NCBI GenBank assembly: GCA_013399875.1
Contig: VXAZ01005695.1
Coordinates: forward strand, 558,001 to 622,000
From: Gymnorhina tibicen
Taxonomy: Eukaryota > Chordata > Aves > Passeriformes > Artamidae
Direction of reading: 5' to 3'
Length of the DNA stretch: 64,000 nucleotides
This document shows, one piece after another, positions 1 to 12,888 of this stretch; the first letter of the stretch is position 1; every line of letters begins with the position of its first letter. The notes below the pieces were generated by a model, which saw nothing but the letters and a program-made list of their open reading frames with translations, was not told the origin of the DNA and searched no databases. Made by a program: the position numbers and the translations under genes.

Positions 1-2844
1 TTCTGGGGTAAGGAAAGCCTTATTATCTGTGTCTGATCATTAGCTCATGGAACAGACACTTTCCTATATAAAGGGCAGGAAAGGGTCAGAGCCACAGAGC
101 ATGTCTAGTGATTATGTTGATAGCTATCATGCCAGCCGACAGCTGGGGGAATTGTGGGGTGCATTACACATGAAGCTGACATTATGGCTGCAAAGATATC
201 AGCTTTCTTCATAATTTGGAACTAACAGGGAGTTTCCTCTTAAGGCAGATGGATTTTTCTGGCCATTTGAGAAAGATGTTGGTTGCTAATGCTAAGAACC
301 TGTACAAAGAGAGAGAATGCTAACAACTGTCTTAATTTCACTTCTCACCAGAACAGGCAGAGAGATCTAGACTACAGAGCTACTGTATCAGATAAAATCT
401 TTCCCCAGACATTTGTTTGTCCTGTTCAATCAGGATTTCTCAGATAAACATTTTGGATTTGACACTAGCAATTCTAACTCTGCTTCTGAAAAGAGGTGCT
501 GAAAGGTTTTGGTTTTGAAAGCAAACATGGAACATCCCTGGTGCACAAGTTCATCCTGAAAGAAAGAAATCTCAATATATATTAATCCTTGCATGTGTAT
601 GAGGTTCCTGGTAAAAACTCAGGGGCACTAAATTCTCCACCTAAATCACGAAGATACTGTGTTATCCTTAAGTAACAGAGCAACGTAAAAACAGTTTGCA
701 GGTACTGGTCTTGTGTTTCTGTTAGAAGATGTTGCCAGGACTAAGAAAGAAAAACAAAAAAAGAAAAATGGAGGGAAAAAAATAAAAAGGTAAAAATAAA
801 ATACTTTAGCACATTTACTTTTTAAGTCATTGAATCTAGTTCCCGGACTACAAGAAACTAACACACATTATCCATTTTTCCCTACTGGGTTGAAAAGCTT
901 GCTGTTACCTAAATGACAGCATAGTCAGAGTTTAACAACAATTGTAAGAACACTGCAGCAAATAAATTAATCCTGAACTCCACAGGCTGTAAATCAGGCT
1001 ATTATAAAATTTACAGCCTAAACTGAGTGGAACATAGCATGGTTTTTTTGCCTCTGATCCTTGTCAGACACTCCAATTTATTTTAGAAGACATGGAGGGT
1101 TTCCAGTCTCTCAAAGGGATAGGATCAAACCATCTTTAATTGTGCTAATTATCCAATCAGGTCACATATGCATTTAAGTCAGCTTCAGACTGGTCTGACA
1201 CTGACAGTGGATGTAACCAACCTGTGTGCTCATAACCACAGCACCTCTAATATTCAGAGTAATGAGAGCATCACCTTTTCACTGACAACTAATTAGATCA
1301 GCTAAGCCCAACAGCAAAGCTATGGTATTAGATACTGACCTGACTATTCTCTTCAAATGAAATATCCAATATAAAGTTCAGGATAGAGAGAAAATAGCAT
1401 CTGTATATACATACTTATATACATATATATGCATACATATGGGCGTATGTGTACTTGGTCAAACTTTTTGTCTCCTCTACTTCTTCATCGTCCTCCATTA
1501 AATCAATCTAGTATCCACCTGTTTTTTATTACATAGTTAAACAATTACATATATCCCAAAAGACATGAAAAGATTTCACTTGCATCAAACTACCAGTTCA
1601 GATTGCATTACCTTTTATCTGTAGAGCAAAGCCTTTACAGGCTTCAGTTTTACAGATGAAACCCATTACTCACGTCAGATAATTATGTATCATATAATTT
1701 ATTTATTTAGGCTTGATTTTCTTTCTGGGCACCCCAGATTGCTTTATTTATTTAATTTTTTTTGCGGTCAGGGTGGCTATCATCTTAGGTATCAAGCAGC
1801 TGTAAGACACTACTCCTGCCTCTTCAAATACCACGTATGGACTTTCCTGCCTTAGCAACAGGAACACGTGCATACACACTATATATACGTTATCTACATC
1901 TTCACAGATACTGGCTTCTTACTATCAATATTTAGTTTCTTTCAAAGATCTGAGATTCAGTAATAAAAACCAAAACTTTTTCATAATGTGATGTTTGAAA
2001 CACCATGGTTATGTGGACCAAGTCCATTAGTACTCAGCAGAAAACACAGGTGACTGCTGGGCTTTACTCTGAATGTGCCAGTAGTTACTTGAAAACATAT
2101 CAGAGGAGACTGAGCCACCCGTTTGCTGACCTCTCCTCACTACACCAGCAGCAGGGCTGACTGGGTGACCTAACAAACCCTTCTCCAATTCTTGTTTCTG
2201 TGATAGCTGATAGGTTCACAAAAGAAGAGTTTTTAAGGAGGAGTTTCAATGGAGATGGGAAAACGCAAAGCATAGGGACAATAAAAGAAGAATAAAGAAA
2301 TGACTGAAAACAAAAGACACTTAAGAGATTGGCCAGTCGGCCACTTCAAAGAAAACTATCTTTTTTTGCCATTTGAACATCTTGTTGGCAATGGATAAAC
2401 CAAAATACATCTTTCAAATACTATTACTATCAAAAAAATATTCACTAGTTGCAACCTCATGAAACACTTTTGACTGAAAAACATGTATAGGTTTATACAT
2501 ATAGAGTTAATAATTGTTGAGTTTTCCATGATCACAATGAATTAACTTCCAGAGCAACTCAGCAAAACAATAGATGGGAAGTTTGAAATCTCTTTGCAGG
2601 TTTTAACAGTGCTTTCCAATAATACTATTACAATTAAGAATCTGTCATCATTGCTACTTAAGACAAAGCAGGGTGAGGGTTTATACTTCCAGCGATCAAA
2701 TTAAAATTTTACAGGAAGTTATGTTCAGCATCCCCATCCTTTTCCAATAAAAGCTGTGGTCAGGGAAAGTAGCCAATTGCATGAATGTAATCAGGTTTTG
2801 CATATTTTATTATAAGTCTAATAAACAAAATCATATAAATAATT
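1..2844. other. Noncoding AT-rich DNA, no gene seen
   Basis: No frame on either strand has both a protein-like composition and paired splice sites. The short ORFs here are AT-rich chance frames. The only structured piece is a TA/CA-rich microsatellite, listed separately. It is best read as intergenic or intronic DNA next to the first CR1 copy. Confidence 0.6.
1402..1450. repeat. Imperfect TA/CA/TG microsatellite
   Basis: An alternating purine-pyrimidine run of TATA, CATA and GTAT steps, interrupted every few units. It has no coding content. Confidence 0.7.
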
Positions 2845-4312
2845 ATAACCTGAATGTACATAAGTCTGTGGGACCTGATGAGAGGCATCCCAGAGTCCTG
2901 AGGGAATTGGTTGATGTAGCTGCCAAGCCTCATGATACTCAAAAAGTCATGGCAGTCAGATGAAGTCCCAGTTGACCAGAAAAAGGGAAACATTGTACCC
3001 AACTTTAGAAAGGGTAGAAAGGAGGACCCCCTGGGACTACCAACTTGCCAAACTCACCTCTGTGCCTGGGAAGACCATGGGACAGATCCTCCTAGAAGGA
3101 GGCACATGGAGAAGACAGGACAGCCAGTACAGCTTCACCAAGGGCAAGTCCTGCCTGACCAACCTAGTGGCCTTCCATGATGGAGTGAATACATCAATGG
3201 ACATGGGAAGGGCTACAGGTGTTATTTATCTGGACTTCTGTAAAGCCTTTGACATCCTGCTCTCTAAATTAGAGACAGAAGGATTTGATGAGTGAACTGT
3301 TAGATGGGTAAGAAGGTGCAACCAGAGGGTAGTGGTCAGTGGCTCTGAGTCCTAGTGGGTATCAGTGATATTAGTGGTATTAGGACCAGTGTTATTCAGC
3401 ATCTTCATTATGATGCAGATGAAGGGACTGAGTGCACCCTCAGCAAATCTGCAGATGATACCAAGCTGAGTGGTGCTGTTGACACACCTGAAGGAGGGGA
3501 TGCCATCCAGAGGGACCTGGACAAGCTTGGGATGTGGGTCCATGGGAATCTCATGAGATTTAACAAGACCAAGGGCTGGTGCTGCACCTGGGTTGGGGCA
3601 ACCCCCAGTATCAACAAAGGCTGGAGATGAACAGATCCAGAGCAGCCCTTTCAAGAAGGACTGGGGGTGCTGGTGGGTGAGAGGCTGGACATGACCCAGT
3701 AATGTGCACTTGCACCTCAGAAAGCCAAACATGTCCTGGGCTGCATCCAAAGCAGTGTGGGCAGCAGGATGAGGGAGGGGATTCTTCCCCTCTGCTCTGG
3801 TGAGACTCCACCTGTAGTGCTGCATCCAGCTCTGGGGTCCCCAGCACAGGAAGGATATGGACCTGTTGCATCAAGTACCAAGATGATTAGAGGGATGGAG
3901 CACTTCTCATATGAGGAAATGCTGAGAGAATTTGCCTTGTTCAGCCTGGAGAAGAGAAGGATTCAGGGTGACCTAATTGTAGCTTTCCAGTTCCTGAAGG
4001 AAGCCTATAAGAAAGATGGAGTGGCACTTTTTACAAGAGCATATAGCGACAGGACAAGGGGAAGTGGATTCAAAGTTAAAAAGAGTAGGTTTAAATTAGG
4101 TATAAGAAGGGAATTCTTTGCTCTGAGTGTGGTAAGGCACTGGAACAGGTTGCCCAGAGAAGCTGTGGATGCCCCATCCCTGGAAGTGTTCAAGGCCAGG
4201 CTGGATGGGGCTCTGAGCCACTTGGTCTAGCAGACGGTGTCTCTGCCCATGGCAGGAGGGTTGGAACTAGATGATCTTTTAGGTCCCTTTCAAACCAAAC
4301 CATTCTACGATC
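2845..4312 (+). mobile_element. CR1 LINE, 5'-truncated, reverse transcriptase remains and 3' tail
   Basis: Successive plus-strand frames read as parts of one CR1 ORF2 broken by frameshifts. In order they give GPDERHPRVLRELVD, the palm motif YLDFCKAFD (near 3228-3254), [15 protein letters not shown] (near 3452-3498), and the C-terminal [20 protein letters not shown] (near 4140-4200). The usual FADD box reads SADD here. The endonuclease half is missing, so the copy is 5'-truncated, as CR1 copies usually are. After the last ORF2 frame comes the typical 3' UTR (gatgatctttt-aggtcccttt) and a degenerate CATTCTACGATCG end. Stops and frameshifts make it non-functional. The exact 5' boundary (about 2845-2866) is uncertain. 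Confidence 0.93.
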
Positions 4313-7300
4313 GTCATTTCCCAGTATTGCAAAAACATTGAAAGGAACCTGCCCTACAGTCTGAACTTCTAGAACACACAGTAATTGCATCAGTGGATTC
4401 CCAACTAGCTCTAAATGTAGCTTCTTTTTTCTCCCCTTTTCCAAAAAACCAGTATTTCAATTACATAAAACATTTTTCTTTATGACAGTAAGACTGTTAC
4501 TAGAGAACTTCATTTATTTTTAGATCACTCTCCTTTCACTGTCTTCTCTACCACATGTACTTAGGATTCCCTGCATCACAGTCCTGCAAGAGCACAAGCA
4601 GCCTAAAGCAACAAACTGTTCAAATTAGCCAACCGAACAACTCCTGAAGAAACATCTCAAGACAATAATGTCTAGTGCTGCACTCTGGAGGATGCAATCA
4701 CTTTCTAATTTTGGCAAAGTACAACAAACTTCTCACTCTATCCAAAACTCGCTCTCCTGTCACCAATTAAAAGCACTGCCCTAACCCTGCTTTTGCCATC
4801 ACTGCAACTACTGATGGCACTCCTCCCCACAGCAACAAAAAGCCAAATACTGTCTCTTTTCCAGACCTCACAGAAGAAGAAACAAATAAATAAGCAGCAG
4901 AGAAAGCAAAGCTTGATAAGAAAGGTGTTAACAAAGGACATAGCTGTCAAGGGGCTGTGCCACAGACAAACCTATAAATTAGCAGCATAACCTAATGAGA
5001 CTGTAGTGACAGTTCTAAAGCCCTAATGCCTGTTCTTTATCAGGTGAAGACAGATCTAGGTCTTTGACACTTTAAAGATGTAGAATTATTCCGATTTGGG
5101 TTATCGAAGAAGCTGGAAAGAGCAAACCAACCAGCAGATAGCTGACCTTTTCAGCAGCAGCCACACAGTATTAAGAGTGATAACAGCTTCACAGAACCCA
5201 ACTATTTCTACTTACTTAATACTTTGAATTCTGGGATTGTGGTAGAGAAGAACTCTCTGTCTTAAGAAATATTTAGGATTTTTCCAATAAATAAAAGGGA
5301 AAAAGAATCTACAAATCAGTAATTAGGTCTAAGCTTTAACTTAAATTCTCTGTCAAATTCTCTGTCAAACATGACATATGTGAGAAGAGTCCCTGAATTC
5401 TAACAATTGCTTCAGTTCTGGTTTCCTGCATCTTTTCCTTCGCAGTATACTAAAAACAAAACAAGCAAAAATAAACCAAATTTTTTAAAGACATTTCATG
5501 GAATCTTTGCTTCACTAAAAGGATAAAGAAAAGCAGCTGAGCAATTCTTTTAATCCACATTTTAAGATTAAATATTTATGGAAGAATGATAATTTTGCTC
5601 CTGTGATATCAGTCATAGTTCATGTGATTAAGCAACAAATGCCTTCCAGAAACTCACGCTCTTTTAAACAAAACACTGGAGCAGATCTGTATAAATAACC
5701 TAAATACATTAACCTCTTCAAACGTCAGTCACAACATGAAATATTTGTCACAACTTTATTCTAATTCCCCAAGCTTGAGGATTCAGATGTATTAATTTTC
5801 AGTGTTTGCTTCCTACATTTCAGAGGTAACATAACTTGACAGTTTCTGCAAGTTTCTTGCTAGCCCAAACTCTTCTTAAGACCTTCTAATGCATTTATTT
5901 TCTTTTTAGAAGGCATATGTGTGTGATCACTGGGCTTAAAGGAGCAGAAGGGGACAGCACAGTAGAAAAAGGTAAAATACTGAAAACATTCCTTTTATGA
6001 AGTTCCTGGCATCACATGCAGACTAATCTGGCTTTTGTTGGGCTAGCCATCCAATCCCTACTATCATTAGACTTTCTATGCTCTGTTCTGACCCCAAATC
6101 CTCCTAGGTTCATGACCTTTTCAGCAAACAAATATAACTTTTACTAGTATTGGCATAAAATAACCCTGTTGAAAAGTTTAAAAATATTAAAGAAAGGCTC
6201 TTGCTACAAACAGCTGAAGAACAAATGTTTAGTTTCTTGGAAAATAATTCATTCCTGAGTCTTGGAGTGCATATGTAGGGACTCTCTGGGTCTTCTCCAA
6301 GTCCTAGTGATCAGGAGAGTGTGTGAGCTATAAGACTTCTACAAGCTTCCCACGACTTTGGTGAGGGTCAAACACATGTGCTGATGCCAATGGAGATTGT
6401 GAATCAAGAACCCTAAACTTGACAGAGTGGAGGTACTGTAACACTGCTTAAGAATCAAGTTATATGTATTTTTTTTTCAAATTGAACATATTTACAAGCT
6501 GCTCTTTTTACAAATGATGCAGCACTATCCAAATCACCTATTAAATTTCAAATGAGTGAAACTTTTACCTCAAATCACCAAAGATTTGCCAAAGTTGCTT
6601 TATTAGTAAAAACCACACTTAGAACTGAATTAAATGTGACTACTGGCCATTAATCAACTTTTGGCTGACTGCTTCCAGGCTTCTATTCTCACGACAAGCT
6701 TTATCATCCAGTTTTAAACCAGACTACACAACTTTCAATCCCAGACAGACATTAAAAAGTCTTATTAGCTGAAGGTATATATGTTTTACCAGTTAAAAGC
6801 AACTTCTTTCATTCCAATGAGGTAGAAGTATATATATAAAGTAAATATTGTCTGCTTCTGTCATATTCATGCAGCAACTTAACATTCTATGATTCTGTTT
6901 TGAAAAACTGAAATATCACTGACCCTCTGATACGAGATTTAAGTTAGGCAATTTATATTTTTCTTATGTTTTGGCATAATTCAACAATAAATAAACCTTC
7001 CTTAAAAAAGGTGAAGCACAACCTCTCAAAGTTTCATCTGTAATCATTATTCTTTGCTTTTCTTCAAGCAGCGTATGGAGTAATTCTTCAAAAGAGATGG
7101 CAAAATGCATGATCCATATCTGCTTATTCCATTCATACTTTTCATTTAAGAGTAACTAGCTAAAGTTTTACTTCAAAATTACACTAAAAGATAATTATAA
7201 AGATAAATTATCATAAGCAATAAAAACATTCTAAGTAAGCAATCTTGCAAACTAAGAGCCTCAACAGACACTTGATGCACTACTATATCAGAAGTAAAAA

Positions 7301-10300
7301 AAAAGGTTCAGTGTCCCACCTTTTTATAACCACAAAGTAAAAGTGAACTTGATTAAAGACTCATTCCACATTTCAATGACTGAGAATTCATTTAGATGTA
7401 AAAGACACAAGTATGAGAAAGAAAATTAACTAAACAAAAACTGAATAATCATAAGAATACTCTGATTTTTAGCTTGTGATTCTAAGACCTAGCTCTACAA
7501 TACTTGGAGCTGCCCCTACACACTCCTAATTTCCAAAACTATAATGCTCTTACATAATTGTCAGCAAAAGTTGTCCCGTTAAACCGGCTTTCCTTCTTTT
7601 TCGTGGAGGAAAGAACAAAAAGTAAGCTAGTTTTGCCTAATGAGTACCTAGTCAATAAACCTTCTGTGCTCCAAGAATTAATACTGGTTGCATTCCATCA
7701 AAGAATAACATAACCTCTGAGGGTTCCTCCAGGCTGCTTGTCTCCAACCACTGCCATCAACTCAACTTGTCTGGCTCTCAGCCAACTTCTCATCCAAATT
7801 CTGTATTTTCATTAGGCACTGACAAAGGCCCTTATCCATGGAGACACGTGCAGTGATGGGTGCCATCACTGCAATGCAATCACTGTCCCATGAACCAATA
7901 CACAACATATTCAACAGATGGTTAAAATTCAAATATTTCATTAAAAAACCTCTTCTAACTTTTTCTATCAAACAGGAGAAAAAAACCCCATCCTTCTGAA
8001 GTAACCTGAATGACCAGATACAAGCATTGTGCATCTTACTGAGAGCACAACTGAATGCCTACAAGAGTGGGGCCAGATGCAATTTTAGTCTTCACTACAT
8101 ATCTTGCTTGCATTTAATATGTCAAACAACATCCAAGACAATCATTGACCTTATATTGCATATTACTCTTTTAAAGTTTTTTCTTCATAGCAAGTACTAC
8201 AGGATTCCACAGATCAAGAAGTTAGCAAAAAACTCTGAGGAAGAGTAGTAATGGCTCATTATTTGCTAACTCACCAGATGGGATTTCTATAATAGAAATC
8301 TTTTAGTACCATGTAGTAAGTGAGAGACAGCAATGTGTCAAGATCCATCCACTTAATTACTTAATTCTACTGAAAAGCAGGCGGCAGAACTCCCTTCAAT
8401 TAGACTTCAAACATAGCTGTACTTGAACATAACTTCTGAAAAAAGCCCACATTTGGTTTTATCACTACAAGTATTAGAGAATACATTGATCACCCTTCAT
8501 AAATTGTTCTGATAGTTACAATACACATCTCTTGAGTTTACATTGTTCTATGATCACCGTTGAATCTTGTTTGATTCTGAAAAGCTTCAAAAGTCTGTTT
8601 CCTTATCAAAATACACAGTTTATAAAGCTATCTCTTAACTACCTTTTTAAGAATAAGCTAAGACGCTTCATTATTTAAAACAGGTAAATTATACAAGCCC
8701 ACATAAGTCATTACAACATACTTATTGTGCTACTGTTCATTCTGACAACATTTGACTGATAGAGGTAAGGATCTTGCATTCCACTTTCTCTCATGACCCT
8801 TTTTACTCTACTCCACACACATATTCCACAACTTAGCTATAACTGGTATCAGTCAGCAATGCTAGTAGTAAATAGGCTATACTATCTCTCTTTCAGCCCT
8901 TCTTCTTCTTTAGCCCTACCCCCAGAAAAACCCAACACCTGTATTTTTTCCAGTGCAACAAAATTGTTTTCTCCAAACTTGGTAAAAATTTAGAGTAATA
9001 ATCTAGCTTGATGCATCCCCATTCTTTCATTTAACATAGATGCAAATGCGTGAACGCAAATGCCAGCAAATAGGCAAATTTGAGTTGGACCAGGTCTTGT
9101 CTACTATCAAACAGCTGAGATTATCTGCTTTTAAAATTACCTACTAAGCAGTTTTCATAGTGCTTAGTTTATCATACCCCCCACTGTCCATGTTTAGCTG
9201 TCATTTCTATTTCCTCAAATCTAGAACAGTAGTTATTCCCAAAACAAGCTGTATTCATTCTCTGCAGCATCACTACTTGATACTCCATATAGGGAAATCT
9301 TATGCAACTGGCCTATTTGCATTTAAATAAGAAATGTAAAAATTGTCTTGTGGAAAAAAAAGTACATCCCCTCCCCTAAAACAAAAAGGATGTTCTGTTT
9401 CGAATCACAGTTACACATCTTTTCTTGCTGTCATGTTTTTAATAAATTTACAGGGAAAGCTTAAAGCCCTTCAGGTTAGCCATTCTGATGCTGCAGAACT
9501 TGCACACTGACAAGTGAGAGGATGAAGTGATCAAGTCATTAAGGAGAGATGATCTGATCAGCATCCTCAGATTAACAGTTAGGGGTGGGCTTTACTGTAA
9601 CAAAAATAAATACACCTGCCTCACCAGACCTGATCTGGGCCCTCAACCAACAAACATCACTCAGACAGAGCAAAACCAGCTCATCCATAGATGTTTCCAT
9701 TTACTGGACAACAAATTCAAGATCAGGTCATGCCTGAACAGTGTAACTAATTAGCACTGCACTTGCATAAAAATTTCAACTGCTTGATTCCTCAGGAACT
9801 ACAAAGTATTGAAAACATTTTCCCCACAAAAGCAATTACAAATCCCAGGAACTGAAATTAGTTCAGTTGCATGTTTCTCAAAGTACACTTTTGAAAAGAA
9901 AGCAAAGGTATAGCACAAGCAACCTTTCTCTTAAGAGAAAATCTCTTGATGCAGAACTAAAAAGCACATAAGTTAGAAGAATGTTTTGAAATAGGAGTAT
10001 TTTTTAAAACTGTGTTAAAACCACAGGGATGACCCACAACTTTCTTTCTTTCACCAAGACCAAATTAAAAGAAATTTATGTAGCTTAATTTCTAATTATT
10101 TTCTTACGTTCTTACTTCAAAGCCAGATTTCCAGCAGAGATCCAACTGTTGGCTTAAAACAAACAAAAAAAAATTCCAATGCTTTTATCTTCGCTACTGT
10201 CTGCAAGGATCTCCTCCAAACCCCCAGCTTTATGCATGTTCGAATCTTACAACCCATCCTGCATTCATTACTTCACCCCATTAACATTCCATGCAGAGAG

Positions 10301-10855
10301 CCCTTTGCTAGTTTTACGAGGCGAAACCACAGAACATCAGGTTAACAAAGCCCTGCCGAGAACATTCCCCTCAGTAAAACTGTTCATCGGGAGTCTGTTT
10401 ACATGGATTTGCAATGACTTATTAGCATTAGAGAACTGGAGGAAAATTAGAAAGGTTAGTAATAAGAATGCAAGCCTTATCCCTATACCTGTAAATAATA
10501 CTGACCACTTCCTTCATCATTGTTACTATTTCATCACATTGTTTATTAAAAGAAATTTTTTAAAATTAATTAGTATTTTATCTCAGAACTTGTTTGTTTT
10601 ACTCAGTTGGCTATAAGGTGGTTAAAGGAGAAGGCTTTATGGCTTGTAGGACATGTGAGCTGATGTTCTGTCGAACAAAACTGAACTTAAAACTATTATT
10701 ACATTGACACATGTAATTCATTTCATGATGTGGATGACTCAAGCCTATCTGTATTCTCATACTCCACATCCATAAATTAATATTTAAAAAACCCAGTCTG
10801 GGTATGTTTTTCTGGGGTCTGCCTCATCATTATTTAACATAATTAAATAAAGAAG
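4313..10855. other. Long noncoding stretch between CR1 fragments
   Basis: AT-rich DNA without a convincing exon. At 5346-5371 a 15-bp word (aattctctgtcaa) is tandemly duplicated. At 6885-6898 there is an isolated ATTCTATGATTCT, the CR1 terminal motif, with no recognisable CR1 upstream, so it could be a very short tail or chance. A minus-strand frame at 7762-8034 is open but has no good acceptor or donor. The 145-codon plus frame at 10179-10616 has no splice or promoter support. Confidence 0.5.
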
Positions 10856-10953
10856 GGTCGGACTGGATGGGGCTTTGAGCAAACTGGTTTAGTGGAAGGT
10901 GAGGCTGGAACTTGATGATCTTTAATGTCCCTTCCAACCCAAACCATTCTATG
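10856..10953 (+). mobile_element. CR1 3'-end fragment
   Basis: About 100 bases match the end of CR1 ORF2 and its 3' UTR: ggactggatggggctttgag, then gatgatctttaatgtccctt, then ccaacccaaaccattctatg. It has the same orientation as the copy at 2845-4312. It is severely 5'-truncated and has no coding capacity. Confidence 0.9.
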
Positions 10954-12842
10954 AAACTACAATGTAGTAGTTGTGAAACTTACAGATGAATAATATTAAT
11001 TTGATAATTAAACTATTAATAATGCACAGATCAAAATTAGTGTAAACATGTATAAATCCCCACAAAAACACACAAGTACAGCATTTAGCCCTGCCTACAG
11101 GGCTTTAATTGAAGTCCTCTTTATTCAAAAGTTTCTTCATATCTTGCAAAGCTACAGGAGTTCTTTGTGTCTTTCAACAGGGCCATAACAATGTTTGTGT
11201 TCATTTCAGATTGAAAAAATATTACAAAAGTACATGGTTTTATAGCTATAAAATAAATTTCACTCCTCTAACAGGAGTGAAATTAATTAGCCAGTGCTTC
11301 ACCCAGCTTGCAAAAAGGAGAAATTAGATGCTACCCTTATTTTGGTTTTAAGAAAGGATTAAAAGAAAAATCAGATAATTAGATGTCAAATAAAACATGG
11401 AAAAGAATGCTAAAGAAACAAAGCTAAATACTTAAGAGAAGGTTTGTGTAAGATACAGCTGTTTACTTTTAAATATTTTCTCTAGCTACTAAAACAATAT
11501 TATAGGAATAGAATATTTTACTGATACACAATGGAGGGATTTTTAACTCATGTAACAGTTAATTACATCTCAGCAAACCCTCCTTGTATCCCTTCTATCT
11601 TTAAGTTACCATCCATCACTAGAATAAAACTATTGCTGCAAAAGCAGGTACATAAAAATGTTTATTTGGGGTGGTTAACTTAGATGACTTACACTTTATC
11701 TAACAAATTTTAAAAAGAACAGAATAGGAAACCATCTGAAATTATGATTGTCACAGGAAGTTTTAATTCAATGTCTACTTTTAAGAACAGAAAATATTTA
11801 CACACTCATATTCATCATTTTACTGTGGATCTAAGGACAAAACCTGCCACTTGGAATAACTTCCAACTAAGAGATTTTCTACATTTTCCAAAGGCCATTT
11901 AAGCTTATGAACACAGCAATTCTAACATTGAATTAGCTGGTTTCATATTGTAGCATTTCTCATGAATAGAAGCATAATGAAAGTGGTTCAAGTAAGAATT
12001 ATTTACATGAGTGCTTCCAATTTAATTCTCATTGCAAACCCTACCAATGACACCAAATATCCCCCCCATTCAAAAATCTTATTTGTGACACTACACAACT
12101 CTATAGTAACTTGAAATCTCTACTTAGTAGCAACACATTGCTAAGCCACTAATTTTACCTTTGTCCTAAAGACAAAAAAAAATCGTTAAGGTCAGAAGTA
12201 ACTGAGAAATGCCATTTCTACAGGGACATTACTGATACAGTGGGAATTTAGAATAAGGACCATCTCCAGTAGGCAGCCAACTGCAATAAGAAATCACTAC
12301 CAAATATATCCAAGGTCTGCAATACAACTTGTTCGACCTCCAGTAAAAGGCCACCTCTTTCAGGCAATTGCTTCTTGTTGGTCCCTTGGGTGGTCCAAGA
12401 CCTGGGTGGTCCAGTGAGTTCAGCTTGGACAGCTTATTTCAGTTTTTACTGCATTTAACTGTCTCACATCACATTTTATTCTTCTGGAGGAAGAATTCAA
12501 ACTTTACTAAAACTAGAAACAGTCTCATTTAAATCTTGCTTCCTGAACATTAATACAAGTCTTATGGGAAAACTGTATCACAAAACCAAACCAAACAAAC
12601 AACAAGCTTTTACACTACATCATTCCAAAATGAGATGGAAGACCCTAAGGACCCAAAACAATCCTGAACACATCTGCACAGTAGTTTGAAATCTTTAAGG
12701 CTACTATTCATGCTCTCACACCACAATTTCCAACATATCCACTTGACAAAACTTTGTGAGCATCATTTTTTTCTTATTAGTGTGGGATGTTAGAAGGAAG
12801 AGAGCGAGTCAGTGCAGGTGAGGCTGATACTTCCACAGTTGG
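10954..12842. other. Noncoding AT-rich DNA with a perfect hairpin
   Basis: No exon is supported. It holds the 12-bp inverted repeat listed at 11256-11284. At 12475-12480 there is a minus-strand AATAAA that could serve the candidate terminal exon at 12843-12888, which would give a 3' UTR of roughly 370 nt. Confidence 0.45.
11256..11284. repeat. Perfect 12-bp inverted repeat (hairpin)
   Basis: AATTTCACTCCT at 11256-11267 pairs completely with AGGAGTGAAATT at 11273-11284 across a 5-nt loop (CTAAC). No T-run or gene end is adjacent. It could be a chance palindrome or the remnant of a small inverted-repeat element. Confidence 0.75.
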
Positions 12843-12888
12843 CTACATTGCTTCTGGCACCTGGCTGAGCTCTTCTTTGATTGTCATC
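12843..12888 (-). CDS. Candidate last coding exon of the unidentified minus-strand gene
   Basis: On the minus strand the acceptor-like tract gcctttcaagtgcag ends at 12889. The exon then reads, in the frame beginning at its second base, MTIKEELSQVPEAM followed by TAG at 12843-12845. A second frame (phase 0) is also open for about 32 codons (starting DDNQRRAQPGARSN), so the true frame is not settled by sequence alone. The nearest minus-strand AATAAA is at 12475-12480. It lies downstream of the other minus-strand candidate exons and could end that gene. A chance acceptor next to a short open frame is the main alternative. Confidence 0.3.

Noticed and set aside
3352..3825. 157-codon minus-strand ORF
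   Set aside because: It is the antisense shadow of the CR1 reverse transcriptase remains.
6885..6898. Isolated ATTCTATGATTCT as a CR1 insertion
   Set aside because: Only the terminal microsatellite motif is present; no CR1 3' UTR precedes it, so chance is likely.
10179..10616. 145-codon plus-strand ORF
   Set aside because: Composition follows AT-rich DNA, and no splice sites, promoter or recognisable domain support it.
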